64,000 nucleotides of DNA from assembly GCA_020284085.1 (NCBI GenBank), contig JACEVL010000150.1, positions 396,501 through 460,500 of the forward strand. The letters are read 5' to 3'. The stretch is from Aporrectodea caliginosa. Taxonomy: Eukaryota; Annelida; Clitellata; Crassiclitellata; Lumbricidae. Numbering within the stretch: position 1 is the first letter of the stretch; each line of letters starts with the position of its first letter. The notes under the pieces were generated by a model. That model saw only the letters and a list, made by a program, of their open reading frames with translations. It ran no database searches and had not been told where the DNA came from. A program made the translations under genes and the position numbers. Below, piece after piece: positions 1 through 10,009 of the stretch.

Positions 1-415
<415 letters not shown>

Positions 416-426
416 TTTGACCTCTT

Positions 427-568
427 GTGTGTACTACTGTTAACAGAGGCATGTAATAAATAAGTAATTACATTACCGTGCATTACTTGAAACCTTGTGT
501 GTGTGTGTGTGTGACCAGTATTGTGAGTTTGTGCTACTGTTAACAGAGGCGTGTAATAAGTAAGTAGT
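427..568. repeat. Short direct duplication after GT runs
   Basis: The stretch around 427-470 (containing CTACTGTTAACAGAGGC) recurs at 521-568 with a few substitutions. Each copy directly follows a GT run, so microsatellite plus flank was probably duplicated together. From 569 to 789 nothing is recognised. Confidence 0.7.
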
Positions 569-789
569 TAACCTGCCTTACCTTACATTTACTGTACCTA
601 ACTTTAACTTACTTGCGTTACTTTACCTCTGTTGATGATGGATTCTGCATCAGTGAATTTATTTGTAATGAGTCTACCTTAACTATCGTACTTATTTTAA
701 CGCCCTGGACGCTACCTTGACGTACTCAATCTTACTTTTACTTCTGTTTGCCTGCCTTACTTTATTGGGCTTTGTTCTTCCTGATGGTA

Positions 790-945
790 AGAGTGCCCAT
801 GAATTTTGTTTAGATTAAGTTGTTTGTGAAACTGAATTGTTTATTTTCTTGCCATTGTTGATTCAGTGAAAACAGTTATGTTAATTATAACCACGACGTT
901 TGTGTTTTTGCTCAACCGATATTTTTATTAATCCAACATTTATCA
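790..945 (+). repeat. Dispersed repeat, inverted partner at 12.5 kb
   Basis: The segment containing TTTTTGCTCAACCGATAT reappears reverse-complemented at about 12505-12625 (ATCGGTTGAGCAAAAAC). The neighbouring TTATTTTCTTGC blocks match as well. Element class unknown. Confidence 0.6.
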
Positions 946-999
946 AGTACCATGCACAAGAGATCTAGTATCAGAATACAATGCAGTACAACTGTATTC

Positions 1000-1064
1000 G
1001 ATACAATACAATTCAATTGTATTTGATTCAGTCCGAATCAAATACAATTGAACTGTATTGTATC
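1000..1064. repeat. Near-perfect 30-bp inverted repeat
   Basis: Arms 1000-1029 and 1035-1064 are complementary at 29 of 30 positions around a 5-nt spacer (AGTCC). The arms are AT-rich with repeated ATACAAT. It would form a long hairpin in RNA or a cruciform in DNA. No flanking target duplication is obvious. Confidence 0.9.
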
Positions 1065-1114
1065 AAATTACAATACAACTTTATTTCATATAGTCCTCCT
1101 TCAAGTGTTCAGGA

Positions 1115-1262
1115 GTGAATGCACGACCATACGACAGAGCATCAATGGCGCTGAGCAATTGTGAGTGAAGGACTTGCTCAAGGTCCCTACACAGTAACTC
1201 CCTCTGGGAAGGTTCAAACCCGTTCTCCCCGCCATAAGGGTACTGTGCCCCATATCAGAAAG
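1115..1262 (-). mobile_element. SINE-like repeat, tRNA-like head
   Basis: The blocks CATCAATGGCGCTGAGCAAT, AGGTCCCTACACAGTAA and GGTTCAAACCC recur in the same order at 61500-61690, and partly at 22920-23030 and 54370-54590. Read on the minus strand the last block resembles a pol III B box. Probably a degraded tRNA-derived SINE. Confidence 0.6.
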
Positions 1263-2039
1263 GGCCTTATGCATATCAACAGTCAGAAAGGGTCCCAGAG
1301 TAAAGTGTTTAAATAAAGTACTGTCAATAGTAAGGTCCTGAGACTGCAGATATTTCGATTTCTAAGATGTCTTCTGAAGCATAATATAAAATCATAGCAG
1401 AACTTTTCAGTCTGGTTGTGGTAAACATCATTCGGCTGAGACTGTGTTTCAGGGTATTAATAAAGCCTGTTTGTGTGTCTGTCTGTCCCTGTCTGTGTCT
1501 CTCTGTCTCCCTGTCTCCCCGGTCTGTCTATGCGGAATAGATAGATTAGCATAGATATTAGCCATTGAGTAATCGGCCATTTCTTGTGCTCCGTATTAAC
1601 GGCCTCTCCTCGGGTGATTGATGTAGCGCAGATGTGTTCCGAAAAGAATCAATCATTAGCTGATTTGTTTGTGTAACGTCGGTGATAGAGACAGAACCAT
1701 TGACAATAGGAAAACCAGTTACTGTCGCTTTTGTGAACCCTGCCATCAAGTTGCTTGAATAGTGGCCCTTTCTACATCATCATCATCATCTTCAGTTCCT
1801 GATGCCAGCCATTTGGCGGCGATGGGTACGAATAAATCGATTAGTTATCCATCTCTGGTGCATTGTGTGAAATTAGGTCAACTGGCATTCTCTCTTTCTA
1901 TACAGCAACACTTTAATCCTGAATCCCTATCTGCTTTCTGTGTATTTAATGACTGGAATCGTTGAATGCTTTTGGCGACATTTGGTTTGGTTGCATTGTG
2001 AGTGGTGTATGAAACACTGATTCAGATGGATCTTGCATA
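1263..2039. other. No recognised feature
   Basis: Short CTGT-rich tract near 1465-1530. Otherwise nothing coding or repetitive is recognised. Confidence 0.5.
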
Positions 2040-2215
2040 ATCTGTCAAAGTAAAGCCTGTGTACGGTCCGTAAACGAAGACCTCAAATGGCTTGGCCCCA
2101 ATACAAACAGGCACTGGTGGTGAAGGATCTAACCTGATCAATTCATTGAAAACGATCAGGGTTGATGCCATGCAGTTGCTATAGAAAGAGTATATTTACA
2201 TTTATGTACAGAAAA
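2040..2215 (+). mobile_element. SINE-like core copy
   Basis: Contains GTACGGTCCGTAAACG followed by CCTCAAATGGC, GATCAATTCATTGAAAACG and GTTGATGCCATGCAGTTGCTAT. The same blocks recur around 15955-16110 and 23345-23590, defining a dispersed SINE-like family. Confidence 0.55.
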
Positions 2216-2724
2216 TCTTGTAGCAATCTTATAAACTACAGGATGTAGACAACATGGTTGTTATTCAGGTTCTAGGTGTATGTGTGTCGCGTTTTAGAGA
2301 ATATCGGATCAGCGAGTTTTGTAAGTAACAGAGAAGTGCTACGGTTTGACTGCACAGGTTTGAGCAAAGTCCGCAGACTCCACTTAATGACCCTGGACAA
2401 GTTGTTAACGCATACTTTTCTCTGCCATCATGAAGCAGAATTTGGTATCTGCTTAAGCTGGGAAGTGAGCAAAAGTCAGGCGATGCGCTGGCCACGTGTC
2501 CAGTGTCCTGGGATGGATTAATCCACTGCCGATTTACGGGCTAAGGAGCAGGAAATGAGAGCCTATCCTATAGGATATGCATGGCACTTTACTTACTTAC
2601 GTAAGCTACACACAGACATAACAGGTGAACCATTGCATAGTTAAGCGTTGCGTGGAAGCTTGGCGTGACTTGTCATTCTGAAAGAGGATTCTCTGCATTC
2701 TGCAGAATGAGCTTCTACTTTCTA
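2216..2724. other. No recognised feature
   Basis: Short open frames on both strands here have no recognisable domain and no splice-site support. Confidence 0.4.
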
Positions 2725-2830
2725 TGCATCTATTTCGCAAGCAGTTGAAGACCATTCTCTTCGCTCATGCTTGGTCTTGTGTAATCAGGTTGAAAAGGTG
2801 CTATATAAATAAGCACTTACAATTACAGTT
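2725..2830 (+). mobile_element. LINE 3' tail fragment
   Basis: Translates as a short piece resembling the end of CR1/L2-type reverse transcriptases (Phe-Arg-Lys-Gln-Leu-Lys-Thr-Ile-Leu-Phe). It is followed by GGTGCTATATAAATAAGCAC and an ACAATTACAG tail. Confidence 0.6.
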
Positions 2831-2924
2831 ATGATACCTGGCACAGTTGTTTGACATGTGTTTGTTGATTTCTCCACTGGATTGATTGTGATCATCTATT
2901 TCTAATTTGCATCCTCTTGAAGAC

Positions 2925-3105
2925 CATTCTGTTCCTCTGCCTCCTCCTCTCTCTGGTCTCTCTGGCAGTCGGACTCGGATCTTCCCTTGACATCTCTGGA
3001 CAACCCCTCTGACTTGAAGCAGCGCTCGTGAATAAGCTGGTGCCCAGGGCTTAGCTTTAGAGTAGCGCTTAGAAATTTGGATTTTACGATTTCGAGTGTT
3101 GCCTG
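2925..3105 (+). mobile_element. Dispersed repeat R1, copy upstream of zinc-finger exon 1
   Basis: Carries the R1 core GTGAATAAGCTGGT, then TAGAGTAGCGCTTAGAAATTT and TTTTACGATT. Similar sequence lies just after the exon at 3536-3650 and in the PAPSS intron at 30574-30738, including the upstream CTCTCTGGTCTCTCTGGCA block in the latter. Confidence 0.75.
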
Positions 3106-3181
3106 CATTGTTTTTGATGCGACTCTAGACTAGGTTATCGTCTGCTCAAATTCTGATTCGATTCCACTGGATGTCTTGCAG

Positions 3182-3532
3182 ACTTTCGTCAGCGCAGCAG
3201 ACCGCAACCAGCCACCGCATCGCTTCGAATCGCAACCTCCGTCTTCGTCTTTCGTGTCATTTGCGGCTCAGACGTCGACCGGTGAGGCCAACACCATCGA
3301 CCACCTTGCCGACGCTGACGGAGCCGAGAGAAATTGCGGTGCACCGAGGTTTCCCTTCAGATGCGTTCTCTGCGGCAAATGCATCACGAGCAAGGACGGA
3401 CTGCGATGTCACATGGTAAACTGGCACAACATGCCGAAGAACATTCGATGCGAGTTCTGCGACGAAACGTTCGGGTATCGGCGTGCCCTTCGAAGGCACA
3501 TCCTCGCCTGTCACCCGAACGCCATCGTCTGA
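3182..3532 (+). CDS. Alternative terminal exon ZF1, two C2H2 fingers
   Basis: Terminal coding exon of a C2H2 transcription-factor gene. The acceptor is the AG at 3180-3181 after GATGTCTTGC, and the first codon after it is complete (phase 0). About 60 residues of Ser/Thr/Ala-rich linker precede two fingers of form C-x2-C-x12-H-x4-H: FRCVLCGKC...HMVNWH and IRCEFCDETFGYRRAL...H. These correspond to fingers 2 and 3 of the three-finger exons; finger 1 is absent. The stop TGA ends at 3532. There is no Met codon in a sensible context, so the protein start must come from an exon outside the window. DNA binding is inferred from the fold; the target is unknown. Confidence 0.85.
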   Translation, partial: TFVSAADRNQPPHRFESQPPSSSFVSFAAQTSTGEANTIDHLADADGAERNCGAPRFPFRCVLCGKCITSKDGLRCHMVNWHNMPKNIRCEFCDETFGYRRALRRHILACHPNAIV

Positions 3533-3535
3533 ATG

Positions 3536-3650
3536 TTCTCTGGACAACCCCTCTGACGTGACGCAGCGCTCGTGAATAAGCTGGTGCCCTGCGTGTAACT
3601 TTAGAGTAGCACCTTTAAAATTTGGAGATTACGATCTCCAGTCGGTTCTT
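3536..3650 (+). mobile_element. Dispersed repeat R1, copy directly after ZF1 stop
   Basis: Begins with TCTCTGGACAACCCCTCTGA within about 5 bp of the ZF1 stop, followed by GTGAATAAGCTGGT. The upstream copy at 2925-3105 has the same blocks in the same orientation, so ZF1 sits between direct repeats. Confidence 0.75.
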
Positions 3651-4107
3651 GTCAAAGGATGCTCTTGTTGGAGCTTGGAACTCGCATGGACTGAAGCGGA
3701 GGTGGAACATTGTTTTTTTGCTTTAGTCGATTTTGGAAGCGCTCTGTTATACTGGACTGTTTGAGATTTGATAATAGTTTGGAGTGAAAGTCAGGCGATA
3801 TGCCAGATAAACTTCGTTAGTTGTAGAGGTCGATTCCTTTCAGTGCAATCAGCAGTGTTGAAAGTGACGAAATAAAGTATGATTCTATGGTTTTATGCAG
3901 AGGCTTTGTTCCGTTTGAGTCTGAAGTTTTCTTAGTAAGTTGAATTGTCCTCAGTTTGGTTATATTCAGACCTGAAGTGCGTTGCTATCTTTGTTGCTAT
4001 TCCCAGTAATTCTGCCTTGATCGTAACAAGTTTTCGAAAGGTCTGTGCGATGTGATGTTTATTCAGCATTTTGTACACGCTTGCATCGATCCATGCATGT
4101 CTGGTCG
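3651..4107 (+). other. Probable ZF1 3' UTR and spacer
   Basis: No coding signal. An AATAAA at 3871-3876 could serve polyadenylation of the ZF1 mRNA, about 340 nt after the stop. Confidence 0.45.
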
Positions 4108-4400
4108 TTTATTGTGCAGTTCTTTTTGCTTATCTATTTTATATCTATTTGGATACCAATTCTATTTTTATTAAGGTACCTATTCTATTTTTTATTTGGA
4201 TACCTACTCTATTCTTTTCAGATGCCTAATCTTTCTATTTGGATACAGGTCTATTCTATACCTGTTTGGATACTTATTCTATTTCTATTCAAATATCTAC
4301 TCTATTTCTATATGGATACCTATTCTGTTGCTATATGGATACCTATTCTATTTTTGTTTACATGCCTATTTTTATTTGGTACCCCTCAAAATTCTTTTCA
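4108..4400 (+). repeat. Pyrimidine-rich minisatellite before ZF2
   Basis: Degenerate repeats of about 25 bp built on CTATTTCTATTTGGATACC. The same array precedes ZF3 at about 4866-5050, and both begin with GGTCGTTTATTGTGCAGTTC. Array plus exon therefore forms one duplicated unit of about 0.75 kb. The Tyr/Phe/Ile-rich open frame across it is intronic. Confidence 0.85.
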
Positions 4401-4419
4401 TGCTGGTCATCTGTTGCAG

Positions 4420-4722
4420 GATCCATCACTTCTTCAACGGCTCTGCTCTGACGAAAGTTCTTTGCAGTGCCCTGAATGTGGGAGGCATTTCTTGAGTGTT
4501 TACAGCCTTCGCCTTCATGAAAATCAGACACATCGCAGGACCTTTGCGTTTGTATGTAGTATCTGCGGGAAGGGAGTGCACAACGCGGAAGACCTACGAG
4601 GTCACATGGCAAGCAGGCACAATGGGCCAAAGGACTTTCAATGCGTTGTCTGTTCAAAGAAGTTCGGATATGAGCGAACTTTGAGAAAGCACATATCGAC
4701 AATTCATAGAGCTTGTCAATGA
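4420..4722 (+). CDS. Alternative terminal exon ZF2, three C2H2 fingers
   Basis: Acceptor CATCTGTTGCAG with exon from 4420 at phase 0 (first residues DPSLLQRL). It encodes 100 residues. Finger 1 is LQCPECGRHF...H-x4-H, finger 2 is VCSICGKGV with the family signature DLRGHMASRH, and finger 3 is CVVCSKKFGYERTLRKH. Linkers are NGPKDF-type rather than TGEKP. The stop ends at 4722. It is about 79% identical to ZF3; differences include likely base-contact positions +3 and +6 of finger 1. Presumed sequence-specific DNA binding. Confidence 0.9.
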   Translation, partial: DPSLLQRLCSDESSLQCPECGRHFLSVYSLRLHENQTHRRTFAFVCSICGKGVHNAEDLRGHMASRHNGPKDFQCVVCSKKFGYERTLRKHISTIHRACQ

Positions 4723-4865
4723 TAATTAGTTCGTTCTGCTTGTTCTGATGTTTGTTCTGATGGGTTTTTGGATAAATTTCTTGTGAAAAATATGCCGCCA
4801 TTTTACTGTAAAAGCTCTTTGACTAGAGATTGACTCAATCTGGACTTTTATCGGAATTTTGTTTG

Positions 4866-5050
4866 GGTCGTTTATTGTGCAGTTCTATTCACTTGCCTGT
4901 TCGATATCTATTCGGATTCCTATACTATTCCTATTCAGATACCTACTCTTTCTATTTGGATACAGGTCTATTCTATTTCTGTTTGGATACTTGTTCTGTT
5001 TCTATTCAAATATCTTTGTTCACATACCTATTCTATTTCTATTCTGGTAC
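4866..5050 (+). repeat. Pyrimidine-rich minisatellite before ZF3
   Basis: Second copy of the CTATTTGGATAC-type array, shorter than the one before ZF2. It lies in the segment expected to hold the branch point and polypyrimidine tract. Confidence 0.85.
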
Positions 5051-5087
5051 CCCTCAAAGTTCTTTTCATGCTGGTCATCTGTTGCAG

Positions 5088-5390
5088 GATCCACCAGTGC
5101 TTCAACGGCTCTGCTTTGACGAAAGTTCTTTGCAGTGCCCTGAATGTGGGAGGCATTTCTCGAGCGTTTACTGCCTTCGCCGTCATGAAAATCAGACGCA
5201 CCACAGGAACTTTACTTTTGTGTGTAGTATCTGCGGAAAGGGAGTGCACAAAGAGGAGGACCTGCGAGGTCACATGGCAAGCAGGCACAATGGGCCAAAG
5301 GAATTCCGCTGCGTGGTCTGTGGCAAGGAGTTCGGATATGAGCGAGGTTTGAGAAAGCACATACTGACGCTGCATAGCGCTTTTCGATGA
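5088..5390 (+). CDS. Alternative terminal exon ZF3, three C2H2 fingers
   Basis: Tandem duplicate of ZF2: same acceptor context (CATCTGTTGCAG), same phase 0, same length (100 residues) and own stop at 5390. The fingers are CPECGRHFSSVYCLRRH, CSICGKGVHKEEDLRGH and CVVCGKEFGYERGLRKH, so all zinc ligands are kept while helix positions -1, +3 and +6 differ in places. About 21 of 100 residues differ overall. There is no start codon of its own. Confidence 0.9.
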   Translation, partial: DPPVLQRLCFDESSLQCPECGRHFSSVYCLRRHENQTHHRNFTFVCSICGKGVHKEEDLRGHMASRHNGPKEFRCVVCGKEFGYERGLRKHILTLHSAFR

Positions 5391-5515
5391 TAAGTTCATT
5401 CTGCTTGTTCTGATGTTTGGTCATTCTGTTTGTTCTAATGTTTGGTCATTCTATTTGTTCTAATGTTTGGTCATTCTATTTCTTCTGATGTTTGTGGTCA
5501 TTCTGTTTTTTCTGC
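5391..5515 (+). repeat. 25-bp tandem repeat after ZF3
   Basis: About four copies of TTTGGTCATTCTATTTGTTC plus 5 nt, with phases at 5416, 5441, 5466 and 5491, directly after the ZF3 stop. They would lie in its 3' UTR. Confidence 0.85.
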
Positions 5516-6084
5516 TTGCTGGGTTTTAGGCTAAATTTCTTGTGAAAATGCAGACGTTTTATTTTATAAGCTCTTTTTATTGCTCCAGATAAGCTCAATC
5601 TGGACTTGTACCGGAAGGTTGTGTTGGTTTTTGGATAAGTTTTCTGTGACTGTGTTTAAGTTCTGGTTCACTTTTCAGTCAACGATTCAAAGGAAATGCT
5701 TCTATTCATGGATTTTACTCTTTCATTAAGAAATGTTTGCCTCTGTTGATGCGTTATTAAAGCATTGCTGTCAAAGTTTTAGATGTGGTCTTCTAAATTA
5801 GAATCTGATAGATTAGGTGCTGCTCATAGATTGGGTGAACTTAGACTAATCATAAAGAATATACCCAGAAACAATCTTCTCATGTCTTGTAAGTGATTGA
5901 AGGCATTGACATTCTTAGAGTTGATATGCCGTGGTGTGAAGTATTTTTATTTTCCAAGTCTGAGCAGCCGAGGTCACCTGATACTTTGCCGATTTCCTCC
6001 TTGGCATGCATGTCTTTCAAACCGAGAAAAGCGGTGCAGTCTGTATTTTTTAAATATTTTGTTTGCAGTGGCAGAGATTTTCTA
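5516..6084. other. No recognised feature
   Basis: T-rich sequence, probably 3' UTR and intron. Two overlapping short frames near 5893-6127 show no domain. Confidence 0.4.
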
Positions 6085-6545
6085 TCTCTCTTATGCCGTG
6101 CACAACCTTAGCCACCTTATGCCATAAGGGACAAAAACCATCTTATGCCATGAATGACAAGAGCCTTGTAATGCCAAATGCCGTCTTATGCCATAAATGA
6201 CAAAAGCCATCTAATGCATTGAATAGCATAAGCCATCTAATTCTGTACTTTAACAGAGGCCATCTTATGCCATATATGACCATGCGCCATGAATGACAAA
6301 AACCATCTTATGACTTAAATAGCGAAAGCCATCTAATGCTGTGCATTAGAAAAAGCCAGGTTATACCATGCACAATAAAAGAACTATCAGTCACCATAAG
6401 TGTCAAAGAGCATTTCAAGCCTTACACAGTGAAAACCACCTTATGCCATGAATTGTTTAAAATATCTTATGCCACAAATGACGAAAGCTGCAGTGTCGTG
6501 CGTCGAGAAAAGCCATCTTATGCCATGTGTGGCAAAAGCAATTCT
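6085..6545. repeat. Degenerate ~30-bp minisatellite
   Basis: Roughly fifteen diverged copies of a unit like AAAGCCATCTTATGCCATGA followed by ATGAC. Both strands show spurious open frames through it. Confidence 0.8.
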
Positions 6546-6837
6546 GTGCCATCAAGTCTTGGAAGTTTCTGTTGCATTTCATTAAGAGGATGTTACCCTC
6601 TGCGTGGTGGTGGATATTGTGACTGTTATTTGGAATCATATCACCCCCTCACTGACAGTCTTCTGTATCAGAATTTTGATTTAAGGCAAGGTTTGTTCTT
6701 GTGAGGGTGTTTTAGTGAAACACTGTATTGTCTGTTTGACATTAACCTCTGTCGTCATATCGCTAATATATAAATCAGTTGATTAACGTTCATTGTCTTT
6801 GGTTCATTCTGCAATCAGTGATGGAAAGTTTTGGATT

Positions 6838-6960
6838 CGTGCGATGGTCTAGTAGTTAGTGTGCTGGACTGACAGCCGCGAGGTCGGGGTTGAAGTCCCA
6901 CCAGGGCAAGCATTTGTGCCCCTAGCCAACTCGGCTATAATGAGTACACTGACTACACAC
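6838..6960 (+). mobile_element. tRNA-derived SINE head
   Basis: GGTCTAGTAGTTAGTGTGCT resembles a pol III A box region and GGTCGGGGTTGAAGTCCCAC a B box, at tRNA-like spacing. The acceptor stem does not close, so this is a SINE rather than a tRNA gene. Confidence 0.65.
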
Positions 6961-7084
6961 TTTGGGTGGGAAGATGAGATGGTGAGGAAGAGGACTGGCC
7001 AGTGGTCAACCGCCATCATCTGCCAAGGCTAAGAAAATTGAAGTTGCTAACACTTCATATCCATGGCTGCCCCAGGACTAGCAT

Positions 7085-7240
7085 GAGGGACTGCTCCTCC
7101 TCCGATCCTCTGCACTTCCTTCTCCTCCTCCTGTTTCTCCTCCTCTTCTCCTCCTCTTTATCTTCCTTCTCCTCATCCTCTTCTCTTCCTCCTCGTGCTC
7201 TTTCTTCTCCTTCTACTCCTCCTTCTCCTGCTTCTCCCAT
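7085..7240. repeat. CTC/CTT pyrimidine tract
   Basis: About 150 bp of almost pure pyrimidine on the plus strand with CTCCT repeats. The Ser/Leu-rich and Glu/Arg-rich frames are by-products. Confidence 0.9.
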
Positions 7241-8350
7241 GAAGAACTTTGAGTCTTATCAGGTTTATCAATACTAATTCATTGATTCATTTATTATTCA
7301 AAAATTTCGGGTGTGAGTTTTAGCAATCACACAGGAAGGAATTCACAAGCGGGCTAGTTGAGGCTTGAATACTGGCTTTATCAGTACAGATAATTAGTCT
7401 GGTTGCCAGAAGGGGGAGGGGTCGTTTAGGTCGATAATTGGAAGGTGGAGGATCGGAGGTGAGACTTCAAAGGGCACAGTGCTGAGTTGCTCGACAGTGT
7501 GGTTAGGGTGAATGTTGCTGCCTATTGAACTTATAGCCTAATGGTCTTGAAACAACTCGGAACTGAAATAGGCCATTAAAAACCATCTGACGAATAGTAA
7601 AGGGTTCATACAGTAATGATTATGTCCCTTCTATTTTCAATTTAATCCATCATCCAGTGCTCCCTTGTGCAGCAAACTAATATAACTTAAAAAACTTAAA
7701 AGCTGTGTGTAATATGTATGCCACAGGATACTATACATACATAGCACCTTTGAGGTACCTAACAAAAGGGCTTCTTATTCAATTTGATGTCAAATGTCAT
7801 TAAGAATAGATACCAAAACAATGCACAGTCACCAATGACACAAACACACACACAAACGCACACACACGCTCAACCAATGGATTATACCGCAGAAGTTCTA
7901 GCATTCTACAAAATGTTACATTTTATTTTGTGGTTATAGAAGTGATCAGTTAATAAGTTGATAGAAAAGAAAGGTGATGTACCCCCTCTGTCTTGTGAAC
8001 GGATCAACAACCTGCTGTAAACAGTGACCGTATGTATGGCCTGGACCCCCTGCTCATTTATCCCTGAATTGATAGGGTGAGATCCCTCATCACAGCTTCT
8101 CGTTTGAATGGGTGCCACGCCATTTCAGTTCCCCGTGTTCGGACCATGCTGTACGAATAGAGCCACCTTCGAGAGACAAACTTGTAATGCAAGCATGGTA
8201 TGTACTATGTACACTCTAACCAGTGTAGTTAACTGGTCCAGCCAGAACACCCACTATATATAACTGCGTACACGTAGAGAAGTAACCCCATGAGTGAAGT
8301 CGCGTTGGGTACATATTTTCACATTTCTGATGGTGGTAATCTTTTTGCAG
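7241..8350. other. Intronic spacer before ZF4
   Basis: No coding segment. A short CA-rich tract lies near 7840-7870. Nothing else recognised. Confidence 0.45.
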
Positions 8351-8644
8351 AACGTGCAGTACGAAGAGAGGTTCAGCGGCTGCATCCTGTTACCATGTCG
8401 AAGGTGCGATCAGTCCTTTGAGAATATCTTTGCCCTGCACCGGCACGAAATCGAGGTTCACGATCCAGACGTGGCGTTCATATGCGAGGTTTGCGGCAAG
8501 GGGCTGCAGAGGGCTCGCGACCTGCGAGGTCACATGGCCAGCAAGCATGACATGCCGAAGGAATTCCGGTGTCACATCTGTCACAAGGACTTCGGTTACA
8601 AGCGCGTTCTACAGCGGCACATAAAGACTCTTCACCAGTCCTAA
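8351..8644 (+). CDS. Alternative terminal exon ZF4, three C2H2 fingers
   Basis: Acceptor ATCTTTTTGCAG, exon from 8351 at phase 0. A second in-frame AG nine bases on could be used instead. It encodes 97 residues: finger 1 LPCRRCDQSFENIFALHRH, finger 2 CEVCGKGLQRARDLRGHMASKH, finger 3 CHICHKDFGYKRVLQRH, with a DMPKEF linker. Stop at 8644. The open frame continues upstream of 8351 only by chance into the intron. Confidence 0.9.
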   Translation, partial: NVQYEERFSGCILLPCRRCDQSFENIFALHRHEIEVHDPDVAFICEVCGKGLQRARDLRGHMASKHDMPKEFRCHICHKDFGYKRVLQRHIKTLHQS

Positions 8645-9263
8645 ATTCCTTGAGAACGATCTTAGATTGATATATTGGATTTTAGTTAGTGGTATGGATT
8701 CATTCGATGACATTCCACGTCGATTGCGGATTTGGTTTCACTGGAATGGGACAGCTCGACAAAACAGGGCAAGATACTCGCTCTTCGTTGCATCAATTGC
8801 AAAGCCAGCAGGAGAATTTGTTTCGTTTGGATTTGTGTTTGTGTTTGGCCAAAATTCTCATGTTGCAAAGTCTGCTTGAATGCGTTTTTGAGTACAGAGA
8901 GTTTAACATATGACCCAGAAGATAGGCAGCTTTGCGGATATTTGGCGCTTTTATAAGTTCACAAATTTCACTTTGCTCAACCCTGGTCGTTTTCGTGATT
9001 AATCAAGCCAGACAGGCCGTGTCCGCTCGTTTACATGTACATACACACCTCGTCAGTTTATCCCCCTCTCTATGAGAGTCTATGTACTATTGTGAAACCT
9101 ACTAACACAACGGGGCTGTGATCCAACACTACGATGCGCTACCGAAATAGCTATGATGCCACCCTGGAAATGATTCCGAGTGCTCTAACAGAGTAAAGAG
9201 TATTGGAGAAGCACCATCGTCTGACTACTTCCCTGCTGAGAGTTTTACTTCACTGTATTACAG
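8645..9263. other. ZF4 3' UTR and intron
   Basis: No coding segment or clear AATAAA seen. Several short frames between 8667 and 8956 in different phases show no domain. Confidence 0.45.
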
Positions 9264-9596
9264 AATCTTCGAACATGGATGAGTGGCACAAGCGTTCAAG
9301 GTGGCGGCGGAGAGGACAACTACTCCTCGGTGTCGCGCGAGTGTTCCTACTGCAAGAAGCTGTTCCTGTGTCCGCAGAGCCGGCGCAACCACGAGCTCCG
9401 CATCCACCAGAACCGCTATCCGTACGTGTGCGACATCTGCGGCAAGGGTGTCTCCTCTGTGGCGCTCCTGCGTGGACACATGTCGTCGAAACACAACATG
9501 CGTAAGGACTTTCGCTGCGAGATCTGTCACGCGGAGTTCGGCTACAAGCACAAGTTCAAGGAACACATGCAAAAGCACTCTGTGAATCTCGACTGA
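9264..9596 (+). CDS. Alternative terminal exon ZF5, three C2H2 fingers
   Basis: Acceptor TTCACTGTATTACAG with phase-0 entry at 9264 (NLRTWMSGTS). A Gly/Ser-rich leader of about 28 residues precedes finger 1 (CSYCKKLFLCPQSRRNH), finger 2 (CDICGKGVSSVALLRGHMSSKH) and finger 3 (CEICHAEFGYKHKFKEHMQKH, H-x3-H). Stop at 9596. The exon is more GC-rich than the flanking sequence. An in-frame Met at 9279 is internal to the exon, not a convincing start. Confidence 0.9.
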   Translation, partial: NLRTWMSGTSVQGGGGEDNYSSVSRECSYCKKLFLCPQSRRNHELRIHQNRYPYVCDICGKGVSSVALLRGHMSSKHNMRKDFRCEICHAEFGYKHKFKEHMQKHSVNLD

Positions 9597-10009
9597 CCGA
9601 CCATCACTGTTGGTTTTGACTGAGTTTTTGATGGTGGTTTCCTGCAGGGAATAGTCATTTTAAGAGTCTGTAAATGCTTACACTGCACGACTTAGCATTG
9701 CATAATGTAACTACAGTATGTTGGTTTTATGAAATCTTAGATTGAGAGACAGTGAGATCGGATTCTGTACATGGTCGCTGATTTATATCTCCAGCATCAT
9801 CAACATGTGTAGCTTTTTAGAAACAGTTTAAAACATACTTACTATGTGACTCTTGTCATTTGTGCTGACAGTTTTGTCTGAAGTTTAGTCCTAGAAGTAG
9901 CTTGTCTAAAGTTTAGTCACAGAACTTAGACATCTGACGATGCTATAGAAATTTTCTTAATTACAATTAAATATGTGGTACATATGAAATCCACATGACA
10001 ACATTTCAA
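9597..10009 (+). other. ZF5 3' UTR
   Basis: No coding segment. ATTAAA at 9966-9971 is a possible polyadenylation signal. Confidence 0.4.

Noticed and set aside
4045..4419. Hydrophobic N-terminal extension in frame with ZF2 (and 4830-5087 with ZF3)
   Set aside because: Translation of the CTATTTGGATACC minisatellite. A strong acceptor directly precedes the fingers and the same phase-0 entry is used by all other exons.
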